DNA of 64,000 bases, from positions 371,001-435,000 of the forward strand of contig BROG01000524.1 of NCBI GenBank assembly GCA_030159075.1, given 5' to 3'. The stretch's first letter is position 1, and the number at the start of each line of letters is the position of its first letter. Shown in pieces: positions 24,321 through 48,350 of this stretch. A program made the position numbers and the translations under genes. The DNA is from Atrina japonica (Eukaryota > Mollusca > Bivalvia > Pterioida > Pinnidae). Below the pieces are notes generated by a model, which searched no databases, was not told the DNA's origin, and saw only the letters and a program-made list of their open reading frames with translations.

Positions 24321-27300
24321 AAAGTTAAAGGATTTGCTAATATATACAAAATTGTGATCTTTCATTTAGCATGTTTAACAAATTGATTATCAAACTTTAA
24401 ATTGAAACAACCAATTTGAGGATTTCAAACTCTATAGTTTAGCACCAATTTACTGAATCCAAACACCAATAAAATCTATCAAATAGATATTAAGTCGTGT
24501 TCAAATATACAGAGAAATAGACATCCAAACTTTCAATTATTGTATACAGAACACTAATAAGATCAGATATGGTCTTAAACAAATTTTTAACTTTAAAACA
24601 ATCGTTTTTTCTTTTATTGGCAGTCATATTTGTTAAACATTATCAACAGGAATCATTTCGCGATTCCTCTATTAAAGGCAAGTCTGTAGAGCAACCATCA
24701 TTTCGCATTTGTACTCCCAAAGCGAAACAATGGACAGATGACATGTAATCAAAATATACACTGTAATCATAGCATTAACATTCCACACTAATTTAACACC
24801 CAAGATTCCAATGAAGATACTTTGCGATAAATTTTATAATTAGATTTCAAGTCATTATTTTAGTATCCATAACTTTGATTGTTAAAAGGAATAAAATCAT
24901 ACAAGAAATTTGCACCCATTTATTATGTTGTTTACATTTCAGTATGGATTCTGGGATACTCTTCAAAATAAGCAATGGAGTCACGGAACACATGGCATAG
25001 ACAAAGTAGCCCTTCTCATATTTTTGTAAAGATGACAACAATAAACTTTATAAGAGACATTGCCTTGAAACATTCCCATCAAATTATTTGAAATGGTTGA
25101 GAGTGGTCCTATAAACATGAGCAAAGTGTTCAAATATATCTATATTGTTAAACTGGTTTAACATGTCAAAGAACTGCGATTTTGAAAGTGCAGAAAGCCA
25201 GAGGATGTTAGCTGCGTTTCTCTATAATTTTAAAATAATAAATTAATGGAATATTTAGATTATGTTTTACATTCTCATAGATAACTAATTATTTACATGT
25301 TTGTGGCTATATATTAGCACACAAAATGTTCTAACAGTAAAAGGAAATTGTTGATATCAATATTTATTCTCAACATACAGATGAGTTTAACTCAGTTCAT
25401 TACTACAGACTAGTTAGACACTGACGACTGATTTAGGAGATTCACCTTTATATATATCAGTTGTTGGGCTAGTTTCTATTAAAAAGACAGATTAAAATTA
25501 CAAAAAGAAAAGAAATAATGGGATTGAATTAATACATTTTCCTAATTTATTTTTTTTCTAAATTAAAATAAATAACTTTCTGCAGACAAAGGATAAACAA
25601 AATAACAGAGAGAATAACTAATGTTCATACAGTTTTACCAATATACATATTCTACTACTTTATTTGTATTTAAATTAGCGCACTCATATTTTAGCACTCT
25701 CAGGGGGTAAAGACTTGTTAGCGCAATCTTGAAATCGTGCAATTAATTTCATTAGCTTTGTTGTGTATACAGAATGACAGGATGGAGAAATTTTAGCACT
25801 GTCCTTGAATTAGCGCAATGGCTGGATCGCGAAAGGTGCCAATAGTTGAATACCACTAAAATAATTACATGTACAGTAATCAGAATTTTACAAAATGAAT
25901 CCAGAGTAATTAAACAACACACATGACTACTTGCCTGTTAAATAAACTAAGACTAAAGATGATCCATCAGGATCATGCCAAGGTAACAAGAAATAATAAT
26001 GATATACTCACACACAAAAATAATCACATTGAATTCAAATGCAGATATTACCGAATATAAATATAAAAGATTTACATTGAGTTAGTAGTAAATCATTGTC
26101 TTCCTTCAATAAGACGTGAAATTCAAATTTACGATAGGTACCACAGACTGTTTAATAATATAATTTGATTACCTGCCAATGATTAAAATAATAGTTTTCT
26201 AACAAATTTTCATCAAATCAATCTTGTGCTTGTCACATTTTCACAAATTCACAATTCTATAGACTAATTAATTATCTATAATATAATTTACTTATTTAAA
26301 GAATCGTAATTTCATGCCGTCATGTAAATTAGTTTAAAATTTTGATTTACAGGGAGTTTAGGCATAGATATAATTAATGTAAAATTGTATTTAGAATACT
26401 AATTACAATTATGCAGATGATAGTGTCAGACATAGGATATGCACAATCTATTTCACATTTAATTATTTGGAAGACGTTAAAGCAATGTTTCCAGAATATG
26501 ACCAAAGTCCATAAAAAAGCAAAATAAATTGATAAAAAAATCAATGGTATATTATTCACAGACCATAAGGAGGAGAATTCTGAATGCCAAGGATATACCA
26601 TATAAGTAGAAATTTTTGCGTATGCAAATTTAAGTCTTTTGTCCTAAAAATAGGGCACAGAATTTCAGCGAGAGGTAATTTTAAATGATTTTAATATGAT
26701 TAAAAAAAAGATAACTCTTTCCTATGATGAGGAATATATTGTTAGCGATACTCAATTTTACCGATCTCAACAACCTCACTAATAATGCCAAAATTGAATC
26801 CTCACTAACATTTTTGTATTTACAGAAGTCAATTATTGGCTCTTGACTCCAACCGTAGGAACATACTTGTACAATTCATAACATACAAAACTCAACCAGT
26901 TTGTTCAATGTAACAACAATATTCCCAACAACACAAAATTACATTACAGAAGTTAACATTATTCTCATTTTAATATTGACAGTTAAAAACAACACCTTAT
27001 AGAACAATAAACAGGTCACATGTAACAATGACAAACAAAAGGTATCAACAGGGAATGGTCTTTATAACAAAATATATGATTGTTCTATTTGCTTTTTGTT
27101 CTATAAATGCTGAAGGATCTTACAGTCCAAACAACACTTCAAAAACAAGAGTATTTTGACCCGATGTACACTCCCAAAACAGCTTTATTAGACTTTTCCT
27201 TTTCTTTGAGCTTTGTACTTGGTTATATTTATGACTCATATCAATACAGATATGTAAAAATTGGGAGTTTGGAAGAAAAAAAAAACATTTACATACAAGC

Positions 27301-29199
27301 TCTGGATAAAATGGTGCAAAATCCTTCATACTTGTCATTTCCTGGCACCTTAAATGACTCCATAAAAGTTTTGCCAATAAAACAATAAATTTTCAGCACT
27401 TCGAAAAACGTGTTAAAATTTGGTTTTTATAACTTTAAATTCATCATGATATATTTATTGATTTATAAATTTAAATTCATCACGAGATATTAATTGATTT
27501 ATCTTAATCAATATTAGCTGCCAATATTACCTGTTCAAGTGACAAAAATACCTGAAGCTGAAAAGATAGGTGCAGGAGTCACTTGTACAAGAGCCAAAAT
27601 TACCAAGTCGGTGCCATATGGGCCTTATAGCTTTTTTATATGTAGGTATCAGATAAATTTGGCAGCACATTATTTCGACACTTGTAAGCCAAGTTAATTT
27701 ACTTGTACAAGTGCCAAAATTACTTGATGCCGAAATAATCCATTTTTCACTACGTTGTCAACATCTATCAGCTGAAAATATCTGCGCAAATTTCCACCAG
27801 ACATTCTGCACCAGATAGACATTTTGGAGCTATACAACCAATCATATTACATTTCTTATAAGGCAATTAGAATTCAATAATCAAAGCAGGTTTTGCATCA
27901 ATTGTTAGAAACAAGTAAAATAAAAGCAGAGATGGACAAATACTGGGAAATACAGATTTGCCGATGTTAATAAAAAACAACAACAGAATTTCAAGTTCAG
28001 AAAAGAGAAAATAAAATTGACTTTTCAATTTAAATCAGAAAAAATCATTTTGATAAACTCTGTAAATAAGGGGTTTTTGGCTGGAATTTAGTATGATGCA
28101 CATAGCCTCATCATAACTGATGCATATACTGGCATTTACGAACCTAGGTTAAATGTAGGCAACAGACACAAAAAGAACTGAAGGAAAGAGCGACAGACTG
28201 ACAAAGAAAAGTCTATATTATCCCTTGAAAATCTTTTTTAAAGCACACAATTTGAATATTTTACTTTTATTCAGCAAAACATCAATAAAACAAAGCATGC
28301 TAGTTCATCAACTAGACCGTCATGTTGTTTTTGAAACAACACATAACATTTAAGATACACATATTTTCAATAAGGATTATACTTGAATACTATACAAAAG
28401 TAAAAAATAGTGGGACATTAAAAATAATAAGACATTGTGAATAAACAACTGTGAAGTCTTCTCTACTTCCACATGCATGTGCGTGTATATAATCTCATTA
28501 TGTCAAAATTCATGGGACCATCCCTACTACTCTGAGATATCCAAAATTCAAGATAAAAGAAATTTTAATTACCATTTCCAGCTATCCATAAAAATTGGGA
28601 CCAGCCATTCAGTTTCGACAATACTGGAATTCTGACTCATGTAATATATATATAGACAAATTTAATTATGTCCATGTATTCATCATTTTAGTGATATATA
28701 AAGTGAATATAATTTCCATTAAAGTGACTTTAGTTTTCTTTCTAAAATCCTCTATACAAATGGGTCCAAGAGTAAATAATAAGGCAGGTACATTATCATA
28801 TTAACAGTGGACTGTGGTGTGGGCAATATAATTTACAACTTGGGTTTAGAATTTTGCTGTGCTTTGTTCATATCAAATTCTCTTAAAATACTCCTATGAA
28901 ATCATTCCATAGTGAAAAATAATACCTCTCTTGATCATTTTTTGTTCAACCCAAGATTTTTTAAAACATTTTATTTGTGTAAAACTTAGAATATTTGAAA
29001 CATTTAATACAAACAAATAAACCATTTTGACAGCTTGCATGCCATTCAAGTCAACAAGATGTCATACATGAAACCCTAAATTATATATTTTGTCTAAATG
29101 TAGATATACTTCTAATACATACAGAACAGACATAGAAAAAGTTTCTTTCATTGCACTTTGAGATTTATCAACCTTTTAATTGTCAATTAAGTTCAATAA
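24321..29199. other. gene-free AT-rich stretch
   Basis: 4.9 kb without a recognisable exon. A short direct repeat with ACTTGTACAAGNGCCAAAAT occurs near 27580 and 27700. Overlapping open frames on both strands at 27107-27388 have no recognised domain or splice context. Part of this stretch could be promoter or 3' flank of unseen transcripts. Confidence 0.5.
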
Positions 29200-29205
29200 T
29201 TTATT
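29200..29205 (-). terminator. candidate polyadenylation signal of PGGT1B
   Basis: AATAAA on the minus strand, 27 bases after the stop codon at 29232. The spacing would give a very short 3' UTR, so a later signal may be used instead. Confidence 0.4.
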
Positions 29206-29231
29206 TGTCCTATATATAAGTACTTTCTTCA

Positions 29232-40162
<10,931 letters not shown>

Positions 40163-40165
<3 letters not shown>

Positions 40166-40240
40166 GTTGTTTTTATAGCATAAAATCAAAAACCTATAAC
40201 GGTTTGCTGCAAGCCACCCGTCTCCGGAAATACTTCCGTA
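40163..40240 (-). promoter_or_regulatory. putative PGGT1B core promoter
   Basis: On the minus strand the start region reads ACAACATGGCGGACTCC, close to the YY1 consensus that often overlaps start sites of housekeeping genes. About 60-75 bases upstream, 40224-40238 holds two opposed ETS-type GGAA cores (CCGGAAATACTTCCG). These are motif matches only. Confidence 0.4.
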
Positions 40241-40491
40241 AATTAATTTTGATATATTTTTTGTATTAAAAATGATTTTTAATATTAGAAAATGATTCCT
40301 TGTTGATATATCTATTTGTTTATATCAATAATAAATCGAGTTTTATCTAATATTAAACTATAGTGAATAAAATTCACAACTTTTTTGCAATCCTATATAG
40401 CTAGCCTTTAATATAGATAGGCTTTTCATTGGTTGTATGGTACAAATGTGTTTAGAATTGTTACAGAAATTATGAAAATTGCATACTATAC

Positions 40492-40662
40492 ATAGGCGTC
40501 GGAACCGGGGGGGGGGGGGCTAGGGGAGGCTTAGCCCCCCCTTTTTTTGCAAAGATAGACATAAGTGTTTAAAAATTGGGGCTTAGTCCCAGACGTTCTG
40601 GCGTGTGTATGTGTTTTAAGTTGGTTTAGCCCCCCCACTTTCAATTTGTTTCCGACGCCGAT
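40492..40662. mobile_element. MITE with AGGCGTCGGAA ends
   Basis: ATAGGCGTCGGAACC at the left mirrors TTTCCGACGCCGATG at the right. G-rich (GGGGGGGGGGG) and C-rich (AGCCCCCCC) blocks are internal and partly inverted. About 170 bp, non-coding. Confidence 0.75.
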
Positions 40663-41825
40663 GCTGTATTCAAATGAATCAACATTCGCTTCGAATGAAA
40701 GTACACAGTTGATATAATTAAATAATGAAATCTTGTTTTAGGTATACAGATGAACTAATTGCTTCTCCACATTGACGTATCATCATTGACCCAACATTTG
40801 TAAAACATTATTTCCTACATGATTTTAGTCAATGTGTTTGTTTCCTAAAATAATTTTAAAATCAGTCATTGATAACTGTACAGACTCTTCACTAGGTACA
40901 AGCTTAAATGTAAACAGATCATAATCGTTTGTGTAACATTCTTCACAGAAAATCTCAAATCATATCATATGATATGATATTATACATTAACATACATATG
41001 GCACGCAAATTTAACCAAAACCCTAGCTGCTATCCAATAGATACCTCAGGTATGAATGCCACCAGATATACAGGGTTACGGGTCAGCTAACCCACAGATA
41101 CCTCCTCGTATATATGGGATAACTGGAGTTATGTATGGGATATAACAGATTTGTAACCATGAATACCTCCTGATACTCAGAGGTATTGATACTTAATTCA
41201 TACATAGCTAAGGTTTCAATAAAATACTTCGCTCTAACACTGTATACAGGGTTATTGGTGTGCCGTTTTTACCAAAACCTTGGCATTCCCATTGCAATTC
41301 ATGTATAGCCGATGAGCCAATCAAAACAGCTGTTACATTCTGATAGATACATGTAGTATAATACATAAATTTAAGTATCAAGATAAGTTTAAATATCAAG
41401 ATAAAGTACCAGATACAACCGAAAAATTGCCTGATGCATCACATTGCACTCAACACACATCCTAATCATCACCAAACTCATCAAAACCACCCTGATCTTC
41501 TTCATCATCAGCAGCAGCAGCACCAGGACTAAGGTAGATCATCATTGAAATCCTTGTCACCACCCTAACTACATATGTACTATCATCGTCGTCGTCATCA
41601 TTATTATCATCATCAATGATAGTATTGACAATTTCTAATAAACGTAATCAATTTGCACGAACATTTTCCTCAGATTCATAGCATAAAAATACGACTTATC
41701 TACTCTTTAAATAAAAATTCCGCAAGAACAATTTCAAAATAGAGAGACTGTTTGGCATCACGGACAACTGTTTTTTTCAATAAAAATAGTAACTGCAAAT
41801 TTAAAAACCTAGTCACTGGTTATCA
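40663..41825. other. intergenic stretch
   Basis: It holds a lone TACTGTATACAGG-type MITE end near 41237, a repeated GATACCTC motif (41040-41190) and (CAT)n-like tracts at 41460-41625. No gene is seen. Confidence 0.55.
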
Positions 41826-41829
41826 TGAT

Positions 41830-42620
41830 ACTTGCTTCATCCAACACCAGTTTGAATCAACACATAAAAGCTGGAACTTCCAATAGACATTAGGTCTTCC
41901 GACACACCGTCAGCATTTCCATAGGAACCAATCGTGCGGGCCTGTTCCTTTATTTATTTGAATTAGACTTCACCGAGAACCTGAATCAAAAGAAAAAGAT
42001 AGCGATGACCTTTCATTTGACATTTAGATATACCGACGACGTTTTGTCAAATAATAGTGACAACTTTCATACTTACTTTCTATGGATCCGATATATCCAA
42101 ACGAACTAGAAATTAAAGACACCCTAAGATTCTAACACATGCTCTTCTTAGAAAATTACAAACAACGCTATACGAAAATATGCTTTGCTATAGTCAGCCT
42201 TTCACATTTTTGGAAGTATTAATAATTCATTTTCGATTGCATATGGTGTTAATACCTTTCAAATGCCTGTTCGTGTTCAACGTATGAGCATTTCATACAT
42301 ACAGTGGCAAACTACTGACTGATAAGTTGTTGTCACAGGGATAACATGAATCGCAGATTAAAGTCAACATTTCGCAAATTTTACGGTCGTTATAATGATC
42401 TTGTTTGCAATTAACAAGTTTCACGAATAGAATGTTGAGGTATTTATTTAATATTAGTTAATGAATCACCTATTAATGCCGAAATGGATTATTTTTCACT
42501 TACTTTGTTTCAATTAGACTGTGTACGTATGAGGGCGTGACCGGTCGACAATAGATGTTCTTGCTCCTTGGCACCTGATCTCACATCAGGAGCTTCCTGA
42601 GGCCCGTGTTAACAAAAGGA
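41830..42620 (+). pseudogene. decayed Penelope-like retroelement with RT remnant
   Basis: Frame-shifted similarity to the copy at 8811-10345. The GxxMGTNCAP motif survives as ISIGTNRAG near 41935, followed by LFLYLFELDF, LTFRYTDDVLS (catalytic-motif remnant with Thr for Ile) near 42040, and TKLYD/KLLT-like pieces near 42290-42340. The 3' boxes CGACAATAGATG, CCTTGGCACCTGATC and GAGGCCCGTG end it. Stops and indels are numerous, so this is an older copy than 8811 or 23715. Confidence 0.75.
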
Positions 42621-42639
42621 GCAAAAGCTGAGTTATTTC

Positions 42640-42955
42640 AGTTATTTCAAATTTTCCACTTTTACTACTTGTACGTGATGTACAATAACAAATAAGAGCT
42701 ATACACAGGCATAAAAATCTTGTATTCCTATACTTTGTGAAAATAATGCCAGGTCCAGTGTGGTATTCATATACAAATAGTAAGGATGAGTTAATCAATT
42801 TCAATTTTAAAAAAGTGCCAAACCTGAGTTCCTCAAGTAAGTTTTACAAAATACATGTCTATAGGAAATCAAGATTTTTTTTTATGCCTGTGCATATCTC
42901 TCTTATGATGTATATCAATCTAGATGGTAAAAGGAAGACTTTCCTTTTAATGCCT
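42640..42955. mobile_element. MITE family, copy 1 of 3
   Basis: The left arm includes ATGTACAATAACAAATAAGA and GCTATACACAGGCATAAAAA. The right arm mirrors it (TTTTTATGCCTGTGCATATC, TCTTATGATGTATATCAAT). The central AGGTCCAGTGTGGTATTCAT is conserved among the copies at 58020-58285 and 61210-61450. Confidence 0.75.
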
Positions 42956-44194
42956 CTTTAAATATTTATCAGATTTGTATTTTGTTTGTTAGATCGCCTA
43001 ACACATAATAATCTGGTACATTTGTTCCTTATATTCAATATGTTACTGACAAATACTTTTTTTGTTAAGTTACTTATTTATATGTTCCTTTTTTTTCTAT
43101 GATCTTATCTACGGGTCTCCTAACACATGCAATGTACTTGTTTAACTTCACATCATTCAAAACTACGTATAAATTGAATTGAAATAGTTTTACATAGAAA
43201 ACATGTGACTTCATAAAAAACCTGAATAAAATATTAAGCTCTGCAAAATTGTTGCAAGTGTTTGAAAATACAACTCTACAATATTACTGTAAGTGATCGA
43301 TATCAGTGTCATCTGTTGCAACAAAAGACCATGTTAACTTCACTATCAATTAGAATGCATGAGTAAAATCAATTGACGTTATTGCATACATAATATTTAA
43401 CAAACACGTTGCAAATAGTCAAATAGTACATAGTATTAACATTTGTCAGCATTTTACGTCTTCAGACCACAGTAAAATATTTCTATTTCAATCTCCTGTC
43501 GTTTGTTCCATTCAGAACAAAACATAATTGGAAATGTCCGGACCATTAAGTGTTGTTATCATACTTGTCCGTTCAATGAATAAAACTATGAAAAAGAAAG
43601 AAAATACAAAAAATATTGAAAATTGAAATCAAACCTAAGAGACATGTTGTCATGGCTGCCGCTACTTGAGAGACATATTGTCACGGCGGCCGCTACTGAT
43701 TGTCAACGTTTCAGAAAGAACATGGTGTATGAATCGATGTTTTGTTGATAAATAGATGACGCTAAATAGAATTGCAATATTCTTGTGATACCTCAGCCAA
43801 GTTCTGTTAGGTTTGATAACTTAAGATGTCAATTATATCGATTTCATACAAACAGAATCCATAAAATGTTAGAACATTTATGCCATATCCAGTCAATTTG
43901 TTCTGCTACCAAGACTAATTTTAGCACTGAATTCCAGTTGGAAATCAAAATTTCTATTTTTTCATAGACAAGACTACAAAAAATTTAAATCGGAGTTTTA
44001 TTTAGAATGCACGAAATAGTAACCAAGGTCAAATGAGTAAAGTTATTCGTTTATGAAAAATTTTGAAAAGTTTTCACAACTCTAACAGCTATTGCAGAAT
44101 GTTGACCTACTCGAACTAACCCAAGGTCGTATTGATGTAATACTTGATATAAAATTAGAGAAAGTCAAGTTATTGTACGTTAACCAAAAGAATA
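42956..44194. other. intergenic stretch
   Basis: A short tandem duplication with GAGACATNTTGTCANGGC and GGCCGCTACT lies at about 43635-43697. No exon is recognised. Confidence 0.55.
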
Positions 44195-44545
44195 AATATG
44201 AAAAATCACAGATACCAAAGTATAAATCTTCAGGATTTCCAGAATACAATACACGAATATGGTGATACTGGACAAACACGGACCTCTGGAAATCCTGGGG
44301 TGGAATCAAGTGCCAAAGAGGGGAAAACATTCCCTGATGACCGGCCACATCCTCCATGAGTCCACTGTCAAATTCAAATGAAATAAGTGAGAAACAAATC
44401 CTTGTCAAAATTGGTACAGACGACTCAACTTCCGCTATTGAACAGTTAATTCAACATTTCATTTAGTGAAACATCATACTAGCAACCAAGGCGGAACGTC
44501 GGACAGATCAAACGCCAATCTCGATATCCCTGTAGCAATACCTTA
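44195..44545 (-). mobile_element. Penelope-like element 3' end
   Basis: From CACAGATACCAAAGTATAAA through GGACCTCTGGAAATCC, CATTCCCTGATGACCGG, ATTGGTACAGACGACTCAAC and CATTTCATTTAGTGAAAC to the CGATATCCCTGT block that ends the coding part in other copies. Little coding sequence remains. Confidence 0.8.
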
Positions 44546-44917
44546 CCAGTTAAAATAACTGCACCTGCCCCCACCCCGACCGATGTTCAATCTCAGGGAC
44601 AAAACCTACCATTTATGTAACCCAATCCACTTTAACAGATACATTAATCAGTATCACGTAAGCCTGTATGATGTTGTCCTATTTTAACATACAAATTATC
44701 AAAAATACTAATGAGTGACATACAATATTTGCAATATTTCTTGATTTAACATGGGGCTGTGAAATATACTGCATATATACTTAAGGCGTGTCCTAATATA
44801 CTTTTTCTGTAGTTCAACTTTAGCTCACATCGTAATCAATACGACGCATCATCTGTCGCAACGTGTTCCGTAGATAGAGTTCAAGATCGTACACATATAC
44901 TGTGATAAGCTGCAGTG

Positions 44918-46686
44918 ATGAAAAATATTAACACACTGCTGTATGTTTTGAACATCGCTAACTATATAGGCCAATGTCGTGGGACCGGTTCGTGTCAGAA
45001 AGAATGCCAACTAAAGTCGATTCCAGTACAGGAACATTTTAACCCTAGGCTGTTCCAAGGGGTGTGGTACGGTATATCTGTAAATAGAGGCTACACGGAC
45101 ATTCCACTTATCTCCTCCATCTTTACACCACGTAATGTTCAGCTACTTTATACTTTGAATATAATGGGAGACATCAACGTCACAATCAGTAAGTAGTCTT
45201 CGTTATAAATATAACCAAGGAATTGCGAGAAAACAAAGAACTCCGTCTGACTTAATGTTTCTAATTTTATATACTTTTCGCAACGGATAGAAACAGAGTT
45301 ACTCTCATCCACGCTCATTTCCATATTACATGTATATTATTTAAGTCCACAAATGCTGAAGTTTTTGAAAATAACCCCAAATGCGTCTTTAATATAAGGA
45401 CCCATCCCTCAACGCTACACCGGTACGCCTTATAAGGTCCTGAGTGAAATGCCTTTTCGGTTCTATCTGCGATACCCAGATGCCTATAACCTACACTTAA
45501 TACAGTAAAATATTTCAGATGTTTTAAATTAGATAAAAACAAAACACTCTCTCCGACAGAACTTTTACTAACTATTAACAATAATGCACATATCTTACAT
45601 ATGAAGTGAAAGGTGGTAAATGGAATTTAAACATTTGACTTTACATCAAACGTGGTGGCATAATGTCAATAACGTGTATTGCTATGTATAAAGGAAGGGA
45701 TGTTCCTGTAGTTCCATCATGAGAAGGATGGCATCAAATGAGACTGAAGAAAGCCTGAAATAATAACAAAGTTATCAAAACAGTAAACCAACGTTACTAC
45801 AATTCAGCATGAAATGTAATGGACATGAAATTCCAAGTTATGACGATATTCAAAAACTTGACCGTAACATGTAACTTGACCGTAAGGTGTTTGGGCTATA
45901 CGTTTATATTTATTGTTTGGCCTTGTCTGATACCACTTTATTTGTAGAAAATCTTTTTAAAATCGAACTCAATCGATCAAGTCTAATTGACAGAAACGAT
46001 CGTCTTTATTATTAAAAACTTTAGTATTATGTTTATAATAGCTATGTTGAGGAGGGAGGGCTCAGATTTCCTCCACCTGCAATAGATGACAGTGTTAACA
46101 AGGAACCGCACGTTATGTTTGAAGAAAAAAAACGGATTAGTCATAGTATAATGAAGAATTTTTGTTTTCATAGTCTGAAAATTATTTTACAGGTGGTTCC
46201 ATGCTGGGTCCGTTTTGTGATTACGCCACTGGATACGCCATCTTAGACGACAAAACGAGGCCACAAATAATGGAATTACAATTCAACACGTGGTTTACTC
46301 CAGCAGCGAGGCCCCATGTTTACTTGATTCTAAGGACGGACTACACATTTGCTGTTGTATATTCATGTTTGGAGACAAAGGACGATGGTTGTTGTGAAGA
46401 AAACAATGCTTTTATCTGGACATTCAATCGAAAGAAAAGGGGACACTCATTGACACAGCAAGCAGATATTGACGAAGCTGTTAAAAATGCTTGTATAAAA
46501 TCTAGTTATTTCAAAACAGTTAAACACGATGGTTTGTGCCCAGTAGATATAGATAATATACCAGGTGGACCCGGTATGATATTTTGGATATTAACATTCG
46601 TATTAGGCTTTGTGATACTGGTGTTTTGTTTCACTTGTTGTTTGTGTAAAATAGATAATGAACTGAACACGAAAAAGCATTTATGA
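44918..46686 (+). CDS. lipocalin with C-terminal transmembrane anchor, two coding exons
   Basis: Small-ligand-binding barrel protein of the lipocalin/ApoD type. Coding exons 44918-45188 and 46193-46686 (GT-AG intron of 1004 bp) join in phase to 254 residues. A short hydrophobic stretch at 6-18 looks like a signal peptide. All three lipocalin conserved regions are visible: GVWYGI (GxW at 48-50), LRTDYTFAVVYSC (TDYxxxxxY at 139-149) and FIWTFNR (Arg at 170). Cysteines at 20, 26, 30, 99, 149, 157, 158, 191 and 206 suggest several disulphides. Unusually, MIFWILTFVLGFVILVFCF (219-237, continuing to 241) is a membrane span followed by a basic tail of about 12 residues, so the barrel should face outside with a cytosolic tail. 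Animal lipocalins are mostly secreted or GPI-anchored. Start chosen at the first ATG; the ligand cannot be told. No gene symbol is assigned. Confidence 0.85.
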
Positions 46687-46699
46687 CATTGTAGTGATT

Positions 46700-47340
46700 G
46701 ATGAACTTTGTCAGGTAATCATGAGTATGATTACGTTATAAGATTTAATGGTAAAGTGAGTAGAAGTGTATGATACAGTCAAGTAATCAAGTATCAGTAA
46801 GAAGTGATATGTAGTGGTTGAGTGAATGAAAGTGTATGATAAAGTCAAGTAAATATTTACAATTATGTAGTGAGATGTAATGGTAAAGCCAAATAATTAC
46901 TTACAATCATGTAGTGAGATGTAATGGTAAAGTCAAATGATTACTTACAATCATGTAGGGAAATATAATGGTAAAGACACATAATTACTTACAATCATGT
47001 AGTGAGATGGAATGGTAAAGTCAAGTAATTACTTACAATCGTGGTGAGATGTAATGATAATGTCAAGTAATTACTTACAATCATGTATTGAGATGCAATG
47101 GTAAAGTGAGTAGATGTGTATATTAAAGTAAAGTATATTGTAATTACTTAGCATCAATGAGTCGGGTGACTACTAGTATCATGGTAAAGTAAATGGCAGT
47201 GAATAAGTCAAGTAATTACTGATTGTTTAGAAGTTAATTGTAATGGTAAAGTGAATTGAAATGTATAATATAGTTAAGTGATCACTTATCAATAAGTAGT
47301 GATATGGAATGGTAAAATATATGTAACTTTATGTGTATGG
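46700..47340 (+). repeat. minisatellite of about 44-50 bp after the lipocalin stop
   Basis: Diverged units read AATGGTAAAGTCAAGTAATT then ACTTACAATCATGTAGTGAGATGT. The array begins within about 20-50 bases of the stop codon, so it is probably in the 3' UTR or its immediate flank. Confidence 0.85.
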
Positions 47341-47689
47341 TGTAATCAGTCAGGGTGAGAAAAAATAAAAAATCACTAGTCCAGTGGGAAGAGTGAATTA
47401 GAATACCACACGTCCCGAAACACTTTCAGCTTGTCCAAATGTTTTATAAATTTTTATGAAACCATTAAGATTGAGTATTCTCTAACTATTCATAGATTTC
47501 TCTAATGTGGACTTATAATTAATAAAAATGGCAGTATAAGGATGTTTGATGTGCTACATGTGGATGCAACCTTTTAGGGGCTACAGTGTAAGATGTTATA
47601 GATCTAGAAGAAAGATTACTCGTCACTGAGGACGAGTGCCCACCATAACTAGTCGTCCCTATACCATATTCACCTGTCACTGATTACTT
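47341..47689. other. unique stretch between two minisatellites
   Basis: An AATAAA at 47364-47369 could serve the lipocalin mRNA. Nothing else is recognised. Confidence 0.5.
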
Positions 47690-48350
47690 AGAAGTGAAAT
47701 GTAATGTTAAAGTGAGCAGAAGTGTATGATATAGTCAGCTAATCATTGGTCATAAAGAAGTGAAATGTAATGTTAAAGTGAGTAGAAGTGTATGACATAG
47801 TCAGCTAATCACTGATTACTTAGAAGTGAAATGTAATGTTAAAGTGAGCAGAAGTGTATGATAAAGTGTCAGAAGTGTATGATCACTGATTACTTAGAAG
47901 TGAAATGTAATGTTAAAGTGAGTAGAAGTGTATGACATAGTCAGCTAATCATTGGTCATAAAGTTAAATGTAATGGTAAAGTGAGTAGAAGTGTATGATA
48001 TAGTCAGCTAATCACTGGTCATAAAGAAATGAAATGTAATGTCATAAAGTTAAATGTAATGGTAAAGTGAGTAGAAGTGTATGATATAGTCAGCTAATCA
48101 CTGGTCATAAAGAAATGAAATGTAATGTTAAAGTGAGCAGAAGTGTATGATATAGTCAGCTAATCACTGATTACTTAGAAGTGAAATGTAATGGAAAAGT
48201 GAGCAGAAATGTATGATATAGTCAGCTAATCATTGGTCATAAAGAAGTGAAATGAAATAGTAAAGTGACTAGAAGTGTGTGAAGTAATTAAGTAATCACT
48301 TACGAATACGTAGTGAGACATAATGGTAAATTTACTAGAAATGCGTTGTG
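47690..48350 (+). repeat. minisatellite of about 65 bp, related to 46700-47340
   Basis: Units read AGAAGTGAAATGTAATGTTA then AAGTGAGCAGAAGTGTATGA and TATAGTCAGCTAATCACTGA, with ATTACTTAG or TCATAAAG links. The shared GTAATGNTAAAGTGAGTAGA core shows it arose from the same source as the preceding array. An AATAAA follows at 48410-48415. Confidence 0.9.

Noticed and set aside
27107..27388. Overlapping sense and antisense open frames of 93 and 85 codons
   Set aside because: No family, signal peptide, splice context or start context supports either strand; chance is likely in AT-rich sequence.
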